From Cheiracanthium punctorium (Eukaryota > Arthropoda > Arachnida > Araneae > Cheiracanthiidae), in the NCBI GenBank assembly GCA_038373885.1, contig JAWZYV010012522.1, forward strand, positions 124,001 through 188,000: a stretch of 64,000 nucleotides of DNA. Direction: 5' to 3'. A program made the translations under genes and the position numbers. A model generated the notes under the pieces. The model searched no databases, was not told the DNA's origin, and was given only the letters and a program-made list of their open reading frames with translations. Below are positions 24,290 through 36,140 of this stretch, one piece after another. Positions within the stretch are counted from its first letter, which is position 1, and each line of letters begins with the position of its first letter.

Positions 24290-25215
24290 GGCCTACTATT
24301 TCGTATCCGGTGCTGTTTATATATCGATGTTTGTTTACATGTTTCATTTGGTGATCGTTCTGCTGCCATCACGGGCGATGCACAGTGGGAGTGAAGTACC
24401 CTGCCAGTGGTAGTTTTGACTGGCAACCATAAAGAAACGTGCATCGTCAGTTGGGAATTTGAAATTGGTTCATGTTATGGATGGAAAGGAATGAAATGTG
24501 TTATTGTATGAAAAGAAATTGTGTGTGTTTGTTAGAAATAGGGTGTGAATATAAAACTAAATAAAAGAAAGCATGTTAGTTTTACATTATAAGCCGGTGT
24601 GTGTGTGTTTGTTAGAAATGTAGCGTGAATATAAAACTAAATAAAAGAAAGCATGCTGGTTTTATGTTATAAGCTGGTGGGTGTTAGGGACATTTCTGAG
24701 CAGTTAATCAAAAAAATAAAGGTAAGTGCTCTTTCTTTAACAAATCTTTGCAATGTTTAAGGTTTTTTAATGTGAATTTTAAATTGATATTTAATGTTTT
24801 TATATATTCATTAGTGCTATTTATGTCCTATTCTAATCATACTGACATTATATGAGGTGTACAACTAGGTTGTTTAATCCAACAATGTTTGTTTTTTTGT
24901 TTTTTTTTTTTGAGTTGAAAAAGTGCCTGTATTTGTCCAGTTTACATTAGCTGTACAACTAGGTTGCTTAATCCACTGTAGTTTTCTTGAGTTAAAAACA
25001 ATCCACTGTTTGCTCATTTTGAATTACCTGTTACTGAATTTTCAGAAGTTTCTTAAGTTAAATATGAACGGTGTATTTTGTCTTAATGTTTTTGTCAGCG
25101 GAATTTATGTGCAATTTTAATGTGTTAAAATTCTTTGCTTTGCTGATCGTGCAAAATGGTTGACAACACTTGCTGAGGCCAAGCTCCAGCGACTGCTGCC
25201 ATGTTTACACGCACC
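24290..25215 (+). repeat. Interspersed repeat copy 2, inverted against copy 1
   Basis: It is the reverse complement of the 5985-7000 segment, with the same landmark words. It includes two direct copies of a block of about 75-80 bp (TGTGTGTTTGTTAGAAAT through AAGCATG and TTATAAGC) at 24520-24600 and 24604-24676. It ends with AAGCTCCAGCGACTGCTGCC, matching the hairpin arm of copy 1. No coding capacity is recognised. Confidence 0.75.
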
Positions 25216-25228
25216 ATCTTGGCTGATT

Positions 25229-26960
25229 TTACCGAAATTGTTTCTCAGTTTCATCTTTAGTGAGAATATTTGTTGTTATAATTCTGATTAATTTTGACAC
25301 ATCTTTCTGAAAGTCATTCACAACAACTAAATTCTGAATTTTTTCTATTCCACTTTTATAACTGGGATCAAATTTCCACGTTGAAGGATCTTTGCTGAGG
25401 AAATCGGTGCTAATAGAAAATCTTATGAAGAAAGACTTTGTACCAAGCGTTACAAAAGACAAAAATTCGTTGTTTATAAAAAAAAAAAAAAAAAAAAATC
25501 ATTTTGGTACAGAATGTACTTCAACTGATTTTTTTCTTATACCTCTTCTTTGTCTTTGCCCACTTTTAGCATAATTTGAACCATATTTTTTCCAATTGAT
25601 GTTGGAACATTCTCATCAAATAATGATAGAGCCACAGTTTCTGGAGCTAAGTAACAGAGATGATTACAAATTTTTTGGCAGTAGCCGTAGCAATTTCTGG
25701 GTCAATTTATCAGTTGATGCATGAATATAGGAAATCATGATAAGGTGCTTTAATTGCATCTGATGACAGAAATCAAGCTCGAACGTACACTCTAGCAAGG
25801 AAAATGCAGATTCTTTCTAAAGAGTTTTTGATCCTTGTCAGATAATTGAAATTGATTTTGAAACATATTTATCTTATACACATAAATTGCTTTTGACATC
25901 CACATAGCATGACTTACAGCTCCTGGTGTACGAAACTATATTCCATTTTTCGGAATGCTGCCAAAAAAGATCATTGTTAGCTCCAATAATTCTCAGTAAT
26001 CATTTCGCTGTTGTTTCTGCTTAGAAATATGTTCAAGAAATTCAAGAATGGTAGAGCAGACATCATCAGGTATATCATTACTACCAGTTATGTAAAAGTT
26101 TTTGTTGATTTTTGTCCAGGTTTCTTTAAATCTTTTAAAAAGTGCCATGTATGGACCAGAAGTTGAACCAAAGACTGATTCAAAACAGCTCTTCAAAACT
26201 AATTTAAAAATGGGATGATGGCAAGGGAGGTATGATAAGCCACAATTGAAAAGCTTTTCTAGGTTTATACAGGTACCATTCATTCGATCTGTGCTGCTTG
26301 CTGTCATATCACAGCAAAGTGCCTGAATTTTGTCTGTTATGCCCCACTTTTCACCTGCTTGATGAGTAGCCATGGCCTTCTCCCGAAGAAGCTGAAATTT
26401 CAGGAACTCCCAACAATTGTTCTTGCCCTGAAAAGTTAAATTATTGCAAGTCTATCAACCTTTTCAATACATGTAAGTGTCGGTAGCAGCTTTCCATCCC
26501 AGTGCAGCACTAATTCTTGACAGTTGCTTAGGTTAATTTGGTATCGAATTTCTCTGTATCCTTCTTCTCTAATTTTTTTTCTAATTCCTTGAAAAGAAGT
26601 GCGATTTATTACTAGGTTTTTAGTATCATGTCCAAAAGCATCAGCCGCAGCCATTAATATGTAAACTGAATTTCTATCACTGATTTTGCATCTGTTAAAA
26701 ACTTCAGACAGACGGGGAGTAAAAAACTGCAGTGTATCTGGAATTACTGGAACTGCTGCTGTTGATGCTGTTATAAATAATTTCTGAACGTGACAGAGGA
26801 ATCATCGCTGTCGTTACCACCTTCGCTACTTTGGCTGCTTAGTGTTGAGTCACCAGTTTTTGATGTAAAAAGCTGATGAATAGGAAAATGTTGTTCCATA
26901 TCTTCATAAGTCCTTTTCTCCTGATAGCTTCCTCTGCAATGCGCTTCAGAGCTCTTGGAA
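25229..26960 (-). pseudogene. Transposase-like gene relic (WDGKLLP family)
   Basis: Reading leftwards: 26654-26436 has INLSNCQELVLHWDGKLLP and a C-I-E-K-V-D-R-L segment. 26373-25993 has EKWGITDKIQALCCDMTASS, then NGTCINLEKLFNCGLSYLPC, HHPIFKLVLKSCFESVFG and TSGPYMALFKRF. 25462-25229 has STWKFDPSY and LVVVNDFQKDVSKLI. I know this order (W-D-G-K-L-L-P, D-T-T-A-S-N-T-like, C-R-H-H-like, then V-V-N-D) from an abundant protein family of unclear function in arthropod and cnidarian genomes, probably transposase-derived. The relic is broken by frameshifts; the true superfamily is not certain. Confidence 0.6.
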
Positions 26961-27102
26961 AACCATTTTGTTCACTTATGCGTTTTTGTGTTTATGTGGC
27001 TTTGTGGCCTAAACTATATTTAGAATACCTTATTTTTTACCGTAGATTGTGATGATAATAATAATAAGAGTAATAAAAAACACCTTGTGCTGGTTAAGTT
27101 AA

Positions 27103-28219
27103 CAGGGTGGCCACGCGTCCTTGAAAACCTGGAATGTCCTTGAATTTACAAAAAAAAAAAGTTCAAGGCGTGGAATGTGCTTAAATTTTGAATGGATGTC
27201 TGGAATGTCCTTAAATTTTACTATCCAATTGCTGAATTTTTGTTGTTTTATCAGTTATTCCCAACCTCTACTATAATAAAACCACGTAGCATGGAGCTGT
27301 TATGTACAAATGCACTGCAATCACAGTTGTGTGTGCATATATCTTTCCTTGCTGTAATGTGCATTTTTATTGATCTAACTCATTTGTAGTTATTAAAAAT
27401 ATTGATTATTATGTGAAATTTCATAATTATGAGCCGTAAGTGCCATTTTAACGATCTTTGGTTACAAGATCCAAATTTTGCCACGTGGATCGGAAAAGTT
27501 ATCGGTGATAGTCACAGGACAAGATGTTTGATATGCTCAACAAACATCAACATTTCATCAATGGGAAAGTCTGCCTTAAGGAGCCATATGCAAGGTAAGA
27601 AGCACATGTCACTTACTGAAAATAAAAGGAACACCTTAACCCTTAATGGACTGCTATCCAAAGTACCTTCATCACAATCTTTACACATCATCCATGAGTA
27701 AACCATCATTTAATGATTTCACATTGGTATTACAAGAACAGCCCTCATCGGTAGCATGTTTTCAGAAAGCAGAATCAACGACGGCTGAAGTATTTTGGGC
27801 ATTGAAAGTGATGCAAAGTCACTTGTCCTACAGATTGTGCGATGGAATCGATGGCTTATTTCGATCCATGTTTCTGGACAGCCAAATCTTAGCTTTTGGA
27901 ATGAAGGCAAAGTGATGTCACACTATTTAACGAGTGCTTTTAGGGCACGCAAATGCTGAAGTGTTGCTTGAAAGCATTAAGCAGTCTTTGAAAGATTTGC
28001 CGTATAAAAATGTCTTTCAGCTATCAATGGATGATGGAGTTATGAAATAGTATTAAGTGTTTTGGGGGAATTTTCAATATATGTGTGTTCATGAAAACAT
28101 GAGATTACATTAGGTTATAAGAAAATAGAAATAATGACAAAAAAATCTCAAAAATATGTATGCTCATTGTGTCCTTAAATGTCCTTGAATTTTTTCTCTA
28201 AGAAAGAGTGGCCACCCTG
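27103..28219 (+). mobile_element. hAT-like DNA transposon, 1117 bp, AGTTAA target duplication
   Basis: It starts CAGGGTGGCCACGCGTCC and ends with the reverse complement of CAGGGTGGCCACTCTTTC. Both flanks read AGTTAA (27097-27102 and 28220-28225). The sub-terminal words TGTCCTTGAATTT/TTAAATTT repeat in both orientations. The interior carries a broken BED-like gene. Confidence 0.8.
27429..28050 (+). pseudogene. Broken BED-finger transposase-like gene
   Basis: The first frame (27429-27701) reads KCHFNDLWLQDPNFATWIGK, then RCLICSTNINISSMGKSALR and S-H-M-Q-G-K-K-H. This is a C-x2-C...H-x4-H zinc finger at the N terminus of a hAT-related family. The next frame (from 27646) reads AEVFWALKVMQSHLSYRLCD and G-L-F-R-S-M-F-L-D-S. 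A third (after 27915) reads HANAEVLLESIKQSLKDLPY. At least two frameshifts separate them, and it ends within the element, so only the N-terminal third of such a protein remains. Confidence 0.7.
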
Positions 28220-28225
28220 AGTTAA

Positions 28226-30226
28226 ATAAAACATGCAGTAATTTCCATTATTAGTGCTTACAGTGGTTACACATAAAATAATTTAAATTAAAAAACAACA
28301 TTGTGGGAAAAAATGACTTTTTTCTGAGCAATTTCAAAACTTCATCGTCAATGAGGATCGCCTTGTTATTGTCCAATTGAGCTAAAATTTTACACAGAGC
28401 ATTTATTTATTTATTTATTTATTTTGATGATTGAAACAAGATAGGGGGTTTGGAGCAAAATTTTTAATAAGTTGAAAAATAAGGGCCACCCTAATGACCC
28501 CCGTAAAAAAAAATTCCCAGATAGTAAAATGGGCTCCATATACTATTAAGGGGTTATGCAAAATTTGAAAACTAAACCCTAAAAAGTGTCAGAGATATGA
28601 AGAAAAATATATGCTGTCTTAATCCACTTTTCAATCTCTGTAGAAGGGAAAAAAATCACATCAGAGGATTGTGTTTCAGGGGACGTATAGAAATTATGAA
28701 AGAAGATTATTACAGTAGAAGATCTTTGTAACGCAAACCTCAAAACGCAAGGTTTTGCATTATATAGAATTTTGCATTACATAGATCATTCATTTATATC
28801 ATTAAACTTCCCTAGTAAACATATTAAAATATAGCTGTAACACATAAATTTAATGCTTAAAAATAATTTTTATATACAAATACTACTTTAAGAAACAAAA
28901 ATATGCAATTTGTTTATTTACAGAAGAAAACAATTGAAATTACTAAAAGGATTAAAGTTTTTTAAACAATATAGTGATTTTGATTTGTTTTAGAATTTGC
29001 AATCTCTCAACAAATAACGTTCCTTGCAGCCTGTGAACAGTTAATAATTCTACTTTGGTTACACAGTCTTGTGTTTCTAGGAATTTAAAATATTGATCTC
29101 ATATGGAAATTTCTTCAGAATTGTTTTTCTCTGGTTTTGAAACAGAGGAAATTATTCTAGCACTGGTCAAATGATTAACAATTCGTGACTTATCACAAAT
29201 TGCCAAAAGTTCAAAATGTTTTCATCATGCAGATTTGCAAACTGAGTACTTCCATTTTGTGCACAATGAATTAGTTCAGCAGTTTTGATTTTATCTAATG
29301 ATGGCTTAAATCCAATTCCAAAATTCAGTTTAAAAAAAGTCTTTAATTAAGAAAACTCTTCCTCCCCTACTTCACATATTTAAAAGTACTTCACTGAAAA
29401 GTTGTGACATAAGCATATCGTCAGGCAGAGGAGGGGGCATGTGCCCCCCACTTTGTTTAGATAACTATTCATTTTAAAACCTTTTTTCTTTCAGAACTTA
29501 AAGAAACATAGCTATTTTTACTTTAGAATATGCAGCATGCATTCCCCATGCGCGCGCACACATTAAAAAAAAAAAAAAAAAAACCTTTTGGTGATGCTAC
29601 GCCTGTGATTTACCTCTTCAACCAGGCCGGCCAGCTGTTATGCTGATAATGCATAATGCATGCATTGGCGAATAATTGCTTGTTTTAAGCTTGGCATCTT
29701 GTGGGATTTATCTAATGTCTCAAAATTAATTCACTGGGAAAGCAATTAAAAAAAAAAAATGCAGATAGTAGAAATTTCTTAACTGTGATTTTCTGTTTAC
29801 TTCTGCAGTGTTAATGCAGTTTATGGAGAATTGCAGTATATCGACCTTCTACATATTGTTTTGGACACTAGCAATAAATATTTGCATTCAAATTCACATA
29901 TAACCCCTGACCATCTTTATTTAAAGATATCTCTGAGAAGTTTTATGATGAATGCAGAATGCTGAAATTCTGTACATCACCTTATTAGTAAACAGGGTAT
30001 ATTTCACTAATTAGGAAATGTATACAAATATCATTAACGTATACAAATAAATAAGTATAACTTCTTGAAAATTAATGACCAGAATGCTTTTTTAGTGTAG
30101 TCTTTTCTCCCACCTTATTTTTAATATTTTTTCAATTTACATTGACCACTTATCTCTAATAGATAAGGAATTAAAGCATGTTACTATCTTCTTGGGACAC
30201 ACTGTATACATACATATATATACATG
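28226..30226 (+). other. Intron 3: inner part of the inverted-repeat element, unassigned
   Basis: 28300-28640 carries words shared with the arms of the palindromic element at 46613-47335 (for example TAAGGGGTTATGCAAAA and a GGGCTCC/GTGCCCC-ATATA block). 28690-28790 resembles a pogo-type end (ACAGTAGAAGATCTTTGTAACGC). (TTTA)n lies at 28402-28424 and poly-A at 29563-29584. No gene is recognised. Confidence 0.4.
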
Positions 30227-30388
30227 CAGGGGTTTCTCTGTCTTTTTAAAAATTTTCACCAAATTTGATTTTGACGGACATCATTAAAAAATACAATTGC
30301 CAATATTTTTGCCAAAATGTATTTTCCTTTGCCGAACTAATTTTATTTTTACAATTTGCAACATTGGCAATCGACAGTGCAACCCCTG
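30227..30388. mobile_element. Second copy of the CAGGGGT MITE
   Basis: It starts CAGGGGTTTCTCTG and ends GTGCAACCCCTG, and is alignable end to end with 22481-22654 in the same orientation. The flanks TACATG and TACATA suggest a 6-bp duplication with one later mutation. It is more diverged and 12 bp shorter. Confidence 0.72.
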
Positions 30389-30677
30389 TACATATATTAT
30401 AAAAATTATGAAAAAACCTGTAATTTTTTGCTGATCTCCCTGTGATGAAGTTTAGCATATTGTATTTATTGTGTTCCATGTATATTATTTTCTCTTCTTT
30501 TTTTTTCTAATTTTTATTTATATTTCTTTACTGATAAAGACTTTAAGAATTTTTTCATGGTTAAAAAACACTTTAACATGTGTGTGTAATATATATATAT
30601 ATATATTATGAAATACATTAGTATAACTGCTGTTTTGTGAATGTATTGTGTAGCCATTTTCACATTTTCTTTTATAG

Positions 30678-30756
30678 ATCTTGATAGTATGTGGCTCTCA
30701 CATCAGTATTCTTATGGAAAAATTCAAGATTTCGGAATGAAACCTGTAAATCTCCA
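30678..30756 (+). CDS. Exon D: middle of C-type lectin-like domain 1
   Basis: A 79-nt exon beginning after TTATAG and ending at a consensus GTAAGT donor. It enters in phase 1 and leaves in phase 2, and exon E resumes in exactly that phase. The peptide has MWLSHQYSYGKIQDFG, in the place where CTLDs carry the W-I-G-L strand. The usual W-I-G-L is altered and no E-P-N or Q-P-D sugar-specificity triplet is visible. This suggests a CTLD that binds ligand without calcium or has lost lectin activity. The intron before it holds a 6.7-kb nest of transposons. Confidence 0.82.
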
Positions 30757-33128
30757 GTAAGTTTAATAGGCTAATTAGTGAAATTGTTGCCATTAAAATT
30801 AACGAAGTAATAAAGTAAACATAAAAAGTTGATATGGGGTTGCTTCCTTGGTACATTTTGGCATAATGTATTAACTATAATGATGTGTATGAGCATTGAA
30901 ATATTAGAAATACCAATGTACATAAGAGGTATGAAATTTACATTGTCTGTCAGTTTTTTTGAAAACAATTTATTTTGGAGATATTGCTTTAGCCACATAA
31001 ATTGTAATAGATAGGATTCTAGATGATGACTTGCAGTGCTATATTGGCATTTGTTCTGCCATTTTGTACTACCCTACATTCATTCTACTGATTGTATATG
31101 ATATCCTGTAACTGGGTCTACAAAATTATATCAATGATTGGCAGTTAGATGGTCAAACCCAGTATCTTTCAATTCTTCTGTCTGATTATTTGAACAAAAT
31201 TTTTTATTTTACAATGTTCCCTTTTCTTGAAGAAATTTCAATTGCATCCTCTTCAGTACTAGGTATAGGTGAGTCCATATTTTATAATATACAACTAGAG
31301 CTTTACAACATTTGAAAACTTTCTAGTTTTTTCTATTTTTTGTTTCTTTTATATTATTGTAACCAGGTACCCATATTAAATAATGTAACAAGATAAAAAC
31401 ACTTTAGCACATTAACACTAGTGTTATTAAAGTGGAAAAGTCCCCATTAGGAGAACCATGGAGCTCATGAACGAAACACCAACACTGTACTAATTTGAGA
31501 AAGCCCACTGCTGCTGTAATTAAAAAATAGTCATTTAGGAATTTGTACAACACATTATCACCTTATAAAGTTATTTTTATAATCATTTTATCATTGAAAA
31601 GGACACCAAATTACGGCAAAATGTATATACATATAGAGCAACCTATCCCACCCCGTGCACACAATGGAAATATTTAAAATGTTTCAACATTTACACATCG
31701 CATTTCATAAATCAAGAAAACAAAACAGAAAAATCTGACTGCACTGGAAAAATACAGTCATACAAATAAAAAATGAGAGAGTGGAAAATTTTGCTTTTAG
31801 CTACTAATTGGCAAAATTTCTCCATACAGTTGGGTAGATCAGCATGTGAGGGCCCGAAGAAAGTGCCAAATAAGCCATTTGGAAGTCAACTTAATGCTCT
31901 GTCAATATGGCTTTTGTGCTCAATGCCAAATATGTCAACCTGGTAAATAGAGAAAAGACGCCAAGTTCAGGACAAACAAGTCCATGACCCTTGCATGGTT
32001 TAGGTAGGGAAAAATCGTAACTATCACTTTTTTAAGTGCTTTTCTTTAGTGGATAGTATTAAAATAGACTTAAATGCATATTTTCAATAAAGTCAAATTA
32101 TTAAAAGAACTGTGTTACATAATAGGAAGAAGCTTTCATTTAGATAGTGCTTAGTCAGTGGGGCCAGGCCCCTCTGACCCCTAAAGATGAGATACCACTG
32201 ATGGAAAGTATGAGTTAAATCATAGTTAACAAGTTTGTAAAAGCTGCCCTTAGTACCATACCTTCTTATTTAGAAGGGGGAGTAGTGTCAGTAGATAGTT
32301 TTCAAGCGGTTTTATAAATGTCATAAATTGATATTTCAAAGTTTAAAATAATTAATTTTTTTGAAAGAAGTGCCACAGTTACAGAAACAATAATTAATTT
32401 GTAAAAATACATCTGCCATGCAAATGAGTTTGTCTCTTTTGCCTCCAGGACCCTTCCACCTGAACTTCCTAGTTATCTCTATTTCTCCATCGCTGAGAAG
32501 CCATAGCACCAACTCGTGTTTGAAATTGGTCAATTTCATGATAGGTAGTGTTTTAGAATGGCTTATTTTTAAGGATGAAATTCCTGTAACTGACATAAGC
32601 TGATGAAGAATAATCTCATGTGTTTGTAAATATTCAAGTTTTAGATGCCAACTTTGAAACTCAATCAAATGGAGACACAAAAAAATATTAAAAAAATTAT
32701 CTTGAGAAAGATTTATCTTAAGGCTTCAAATATTTTGATTTCTTCCAAATTTATTCATTGATATCGCAACAGGAAATAATGACAGTTAATTGATTGCAAG
32801 ATAAAATATTTAAACTCAAAAACCAAAAAAAACGGCAATTGATTCCATGTTTGCAAAGTTGGAAAAGTAAAATATGTAAAATTAAATTCAATAATTGTGT
32901 TTTTCATGTACTTTATATAAATTTTTAATTAATGAAACTAAAATGTAAGAGTGTAAATCAGTTTTACTTTTAATTTATTCATTAATAATGTTATATTACT
33001 TCAGAATTAAAGTAAGGGAATAAGTGAACAAAACAATGACTTATAATCTGCAAACTCTGTAGTTTCAATGTTTGTGTATTTCAGAGAGTCTACTGAAATT
33101 TAGCTATTTTATTAATCTCCCGCCCTAG
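30757..33128 (+). other. Intron 4, no feature recognised
   Basis: A+T-rich intron. The longest frames (30771-31014, 32336-32680) overlap on opposite strands, contain low-complexity residues and have no family likeness. Confidence 0.4.
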
Positions 33129-33277
33129 ATTGGAAAATGTCATTGTTGGAAACCATGAAGCACATTGTGTTTCTGCTGTATTAGATGGTGATGATGATGA
33201 TTTTAAACTGAAGTTAGACGATTGCTCTAAAGAATTTTCGTTTGTATGTGTACAGAATCCTTATGAACTTGTCAGTT
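33129..33277 (+). CDS. Exon E: C-terminal part of C-type lectin-like domain 1
   Basis: A 149-nt exon after CCTAG with a GTGAGT donor, entering in phase 2 and leaving in phase 1. It encodes AHCVSAVLDGDDDDFKLKLD followed by DCSKEFSFVCVQNPYELVS. The C-V-S-A strand, the D-C turn and the closing F-S-F-V-C are the conserved end of a CTLD. The five-acidic-residue stretch G-D-D-D-D replaces the usual loop, and the W-N-D calcium motif is absent. Exons C-E together give a CTLD of about 125 residues, a normal length for the family. Confidence 0.9.
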
Positions 33278-33298
33278 GTGAGTAAATATTTTTAATTA

Positions 33299-35321
33299 TA
33301 CTAACTAATATTATAAATGCGAAAGTGAGTTTGTTTGTTTGTTTGTTTATGACGCTATCACGCCTAAACCGCTGAATCGTTTAGGATGCATTTTGGTTTA
33401 GATATATATGGGACCCTGGAGATGGTTATAGGCTACTTAGAATTTTAAATTTTTAATTACTCTTTTAACTATTAATTAAAAACCGTTTTTACGTTGCCAT
33501 GCTTGGCGAATTTTGCCCATATCATATGATCCATGTTTTGAGCTAACAAGAATGCTATTACTTCAATAAAGAAGCACGCGCATCTGAAAAACATTAAATA
33601 ATACGGAAATTATGCCAGTTTTATGCCAAATATATCTATCTCTAATAATAAAAATGAATGTCCTCCAGACAAATCTACAGAAAGCAGATCTTTGAAAATT
33701 TGAGCATGCCTGGACGCATGACTTCGGTAAAGTGTACCCGAGGCTCGGAAATTTTAATTACTTTACTCGGAAATTTTACTACTCGGAAATTTTAATTACT
33801 TATTACGGAAATAGTACTTTTAAGTACTATTTAGTACTTTTCTAACTATTAATTAAAAACCGTTTTATCACCCGCACAAAATGATTTATGCTTTTGAAAT
33901 AAAGCAGAAATTCTATTTGCAAAATCACATGCATTTGGAAAACATAAATAAGTATGGAAATTATGTTGATTTTACGCCGAATCAAAAAGCATAAATAAAG
34001 AAAACTGCACTTATGTATTATCCCGACGATCCGCCAAGACGAGCGATTTTTTGCAGAGATAAATGCCGGGCACATGAAATTATTAATGGTTATGAATACG
34101 TTTGGCACCTCATTTGACGAAAAAACAGTTTGGCGGGAATGACCGCCCGGATAATAGGTAAGTACCAAGAAAAGTCCAGATGTGTTTCTTAAAGTTCGTA
34201 AATTTCCAAATCCTACAAATAATATAAATGTGTACGTTTATGTGTTTCGATGTTTTTGACTGAATCACACAAAAGTGGTTGGAAAAATTTGTAATGAAGA
34301 TAGTTTATGCCCTGGATTAACATGCAGGCAACCTTTCAAGCATATAGCATAAATGATTCTTTTACAAAGACACTCAAAATAATGCTAATGCATTGCACTC
34401 TATGGAAATTTTGTAGCTACTAAACCGATTTTAAAACTTTCGTCACTGATTGAAATTCCTAGGCCTATATGGTCCTAGGCCTATATGGCCTTAAGTCTAT
34501 ATGGTCTTAGGCCTATAGGGTCCTAGGCGTATATGGAGAATAACTGTGTGTGGAATTTTCGGTATCCTAGCCCGTATTTTCGTGAGGTTTTTAAAAAAAA
34601 CACGGAAAACTGCGAGCGGCTAGGTCGACAGGCGCGACCGGGGTTTGAACCTGGCACCTCCCACCTTCAAGTTTTGAGAGCAGAACCTCTTAGACACTGG
34701 GGGGACCCTGAGTGTTATAGGCTACCTTTTATGCATATACCACAAATAGTTCTTTTACAGGGATACTCATAAGAATTACATTACGCTCTATGTGTATCTC
34801 TGTAAGTACTGAACCGATTCCAAAACTTTTTTCACTGATAGTAAGCTGCACTCTTCTTGAGTATTATAGGCTAAAATTCATGCATGTAGCCAAATAGTTC
34901 CTTTACAGGAACACTCAAAATAATTCTAATACATTACGCTCTATGGGTATCTCTGTAACTATAGAACCGATTCTAAAACTTTTTCGCTAATAGAAAGCTG
35001 CACTATTCCTGATTAACATAGGCTAAAATTCATGCATATAGCATAAATATTTCTTTTACAAGAACACTCAAAACAGTTCGAAAATACTGTCGTAACTATC
35101 TATTCGCCAAATGCCTGAAAAAAATCTAAATTTAGTATACTCTCTTATTTTAACTGAAGTATACTACCATGCATTATACTTAATTTAAAATAAGTAAAAA
35201 GCAAATAATATTTAAATGCAGTTTCTTTAGTCGCAAACATATTTGTTATTCACACATGCTTCGTTTCTCTCGGGACCTAATTCTAAAGCCGACGCGGACG
35301 AAGTCGCAAGTAGCCGCTAGT
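33299..35321 (+). mobile_element. Helitron-like non-autonomous element, about 2 kb
   Basis: It begins with TACTAACTAATATTATAAATGCGAAAG and a (GTTT)n run. It ends with GACGCGGACGAAGTCGCAAG, a short G/C stem-loop, then GCCGCTAG before TTT, fitting the Helitron 3' rule of a hairpin shortly before CTAG and a T. The interior carries about four tandem units of roughly 145 bp at 34300-35100 (CATGCATATAGCATAAAT, ATTACGCTCTATGGGTATC, CTGTAACTACTGAACCGATT), as at 2881-3960. No Rep/helicase coding is seen. Confidence 0.6.
34613..34715 (-). repeat. tRNA-derived SINE fragment inside the Helitron-like element
   Basis: On the minus strand, AGTGTCTAAGAGGTTCTGCTC resembles a degenerate A box, and GCCAGGTTCAAACCCCGG carries the B box GGTTCAAACCC. 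Order and spacing resemble the SINE head at 8205-8312. The left edge reads GGTCGACAGGCGCGACC-like, a G/C-rich unit-specific stretch. Confidence 0.5.
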
Positions 35322-35619
35322 TTATAAAATATGAAAATGAAAAGTTTTTGTAATGCTTTAATATTTTTAATGGCTGGGCTCATGAACAAGAAAGTTACGA
35401 AAAAAGTAAATGAAAAGTAAAAGGCCAGTAAAAGTTATCGTGGATATTCAGAAATTAAAAACCTGAAAAATTGAATTCTGAGTCTTAGTATGCATTTTAA
35501 GAAAGACATTAAGTAGACAAAATTGTTATTTGCAAATATTTTATTGTGAAATGTCAACGAAATTATGCATGATCTCATAATGGCCTGTCTAAAAACTTGA
35601 AGGCCACAAAACAAAGATG

Positions 35620-36140
35620 CGTCTTAACGATACTGAAGTCAGTTATTGATACTTTCTTGAGCCACCATTATTCCTAAACCGCTGGAACATTCTAGTTTTC
35701 ATGGATAGAATAAGGCTCTGGAACAATAATGGATTAGTTTTATACCATTCATCTTTAATTATGTATCTTAATTCAATGAAGGAAAAATACTGACTTCTAT
35801 GGCTATATATGAGTCAAACAAGTTCATCCAGAGATTCTCAATGGGGCAGCGATCAAGACTTCTAGATGGCCAATCTAATACTACTTGAATATTTTTGTAT
35901 CTAAACCAGGTTTTCGTAAGCAGATTCTTGTGAATCAGGGCATTATCTTGTTCGAAAACAGATTTTTCTCCTGCCAAATCAGCTATACTTGACAACAGTT
36001 GGTCTTCAAGAATTTCTTTATATGCCTCTGAGTTCATTTTCATTGAAATAAAATCCAGAGATCCAACTCCATTAAAAGAAAAGCATCCCCATCTCATAAT
36101 AGTTGCATCACCGAATTGACGTTTAAAGAAAATTTCTTTT
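35620..36140 (-). pseudogene. Tc1-like transposase fragment
   Basis: A 109-codon frame (36097-35768) reads MRWGCFSFNGVGSLDFIS, NSEAYKEILEDQLLSSIAD, FEQDNALIHKNLLTKTWF and DWPSRSLDRCPIENLWMN. W-G-C-F and G-x-G-x-L come before the second catalytic Asp in Q-D-N-A. The third acidic site is in P-S-R-S-x-D-x-x-P-I-E-N-L-W, where the usual P-D-L-N is changed to L-D-R-C. The N-terminal DNA-binding half is missing. Inverted ends were not found. Confidence 0.8.

Larger units (their letters stand above)
23532..30204. mobile_element. Mariner-like element with long inverted ends, filled with later insertions
   Basis: The left end is TA then CAGGGTGTCCCAAAAACTC (from 23530). The right end read in reverse is TA then CAGTGTGTCCCAAGAAG (to 30206). 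The similarity continues inwards for over 100 bp, including TTATTAGAGATAAGTAGTCAATG against TATTAGAGATAAGTGGTCAATG. A TA target and CAGGGTGTCCC-like ends are Tc1/mariner-type. The interior holds the 1-kb repeat, a transposase relic, a hAT-like element and more. Alternatively the two ends are from two separate elements. Confidence 0.5.

Noticed and set aside
33842..34168. Minus-strand frame of 108 codons
   Set aside because: Lies in the Helitron-like repeat; no recognisable domain and composition as expected by chance.
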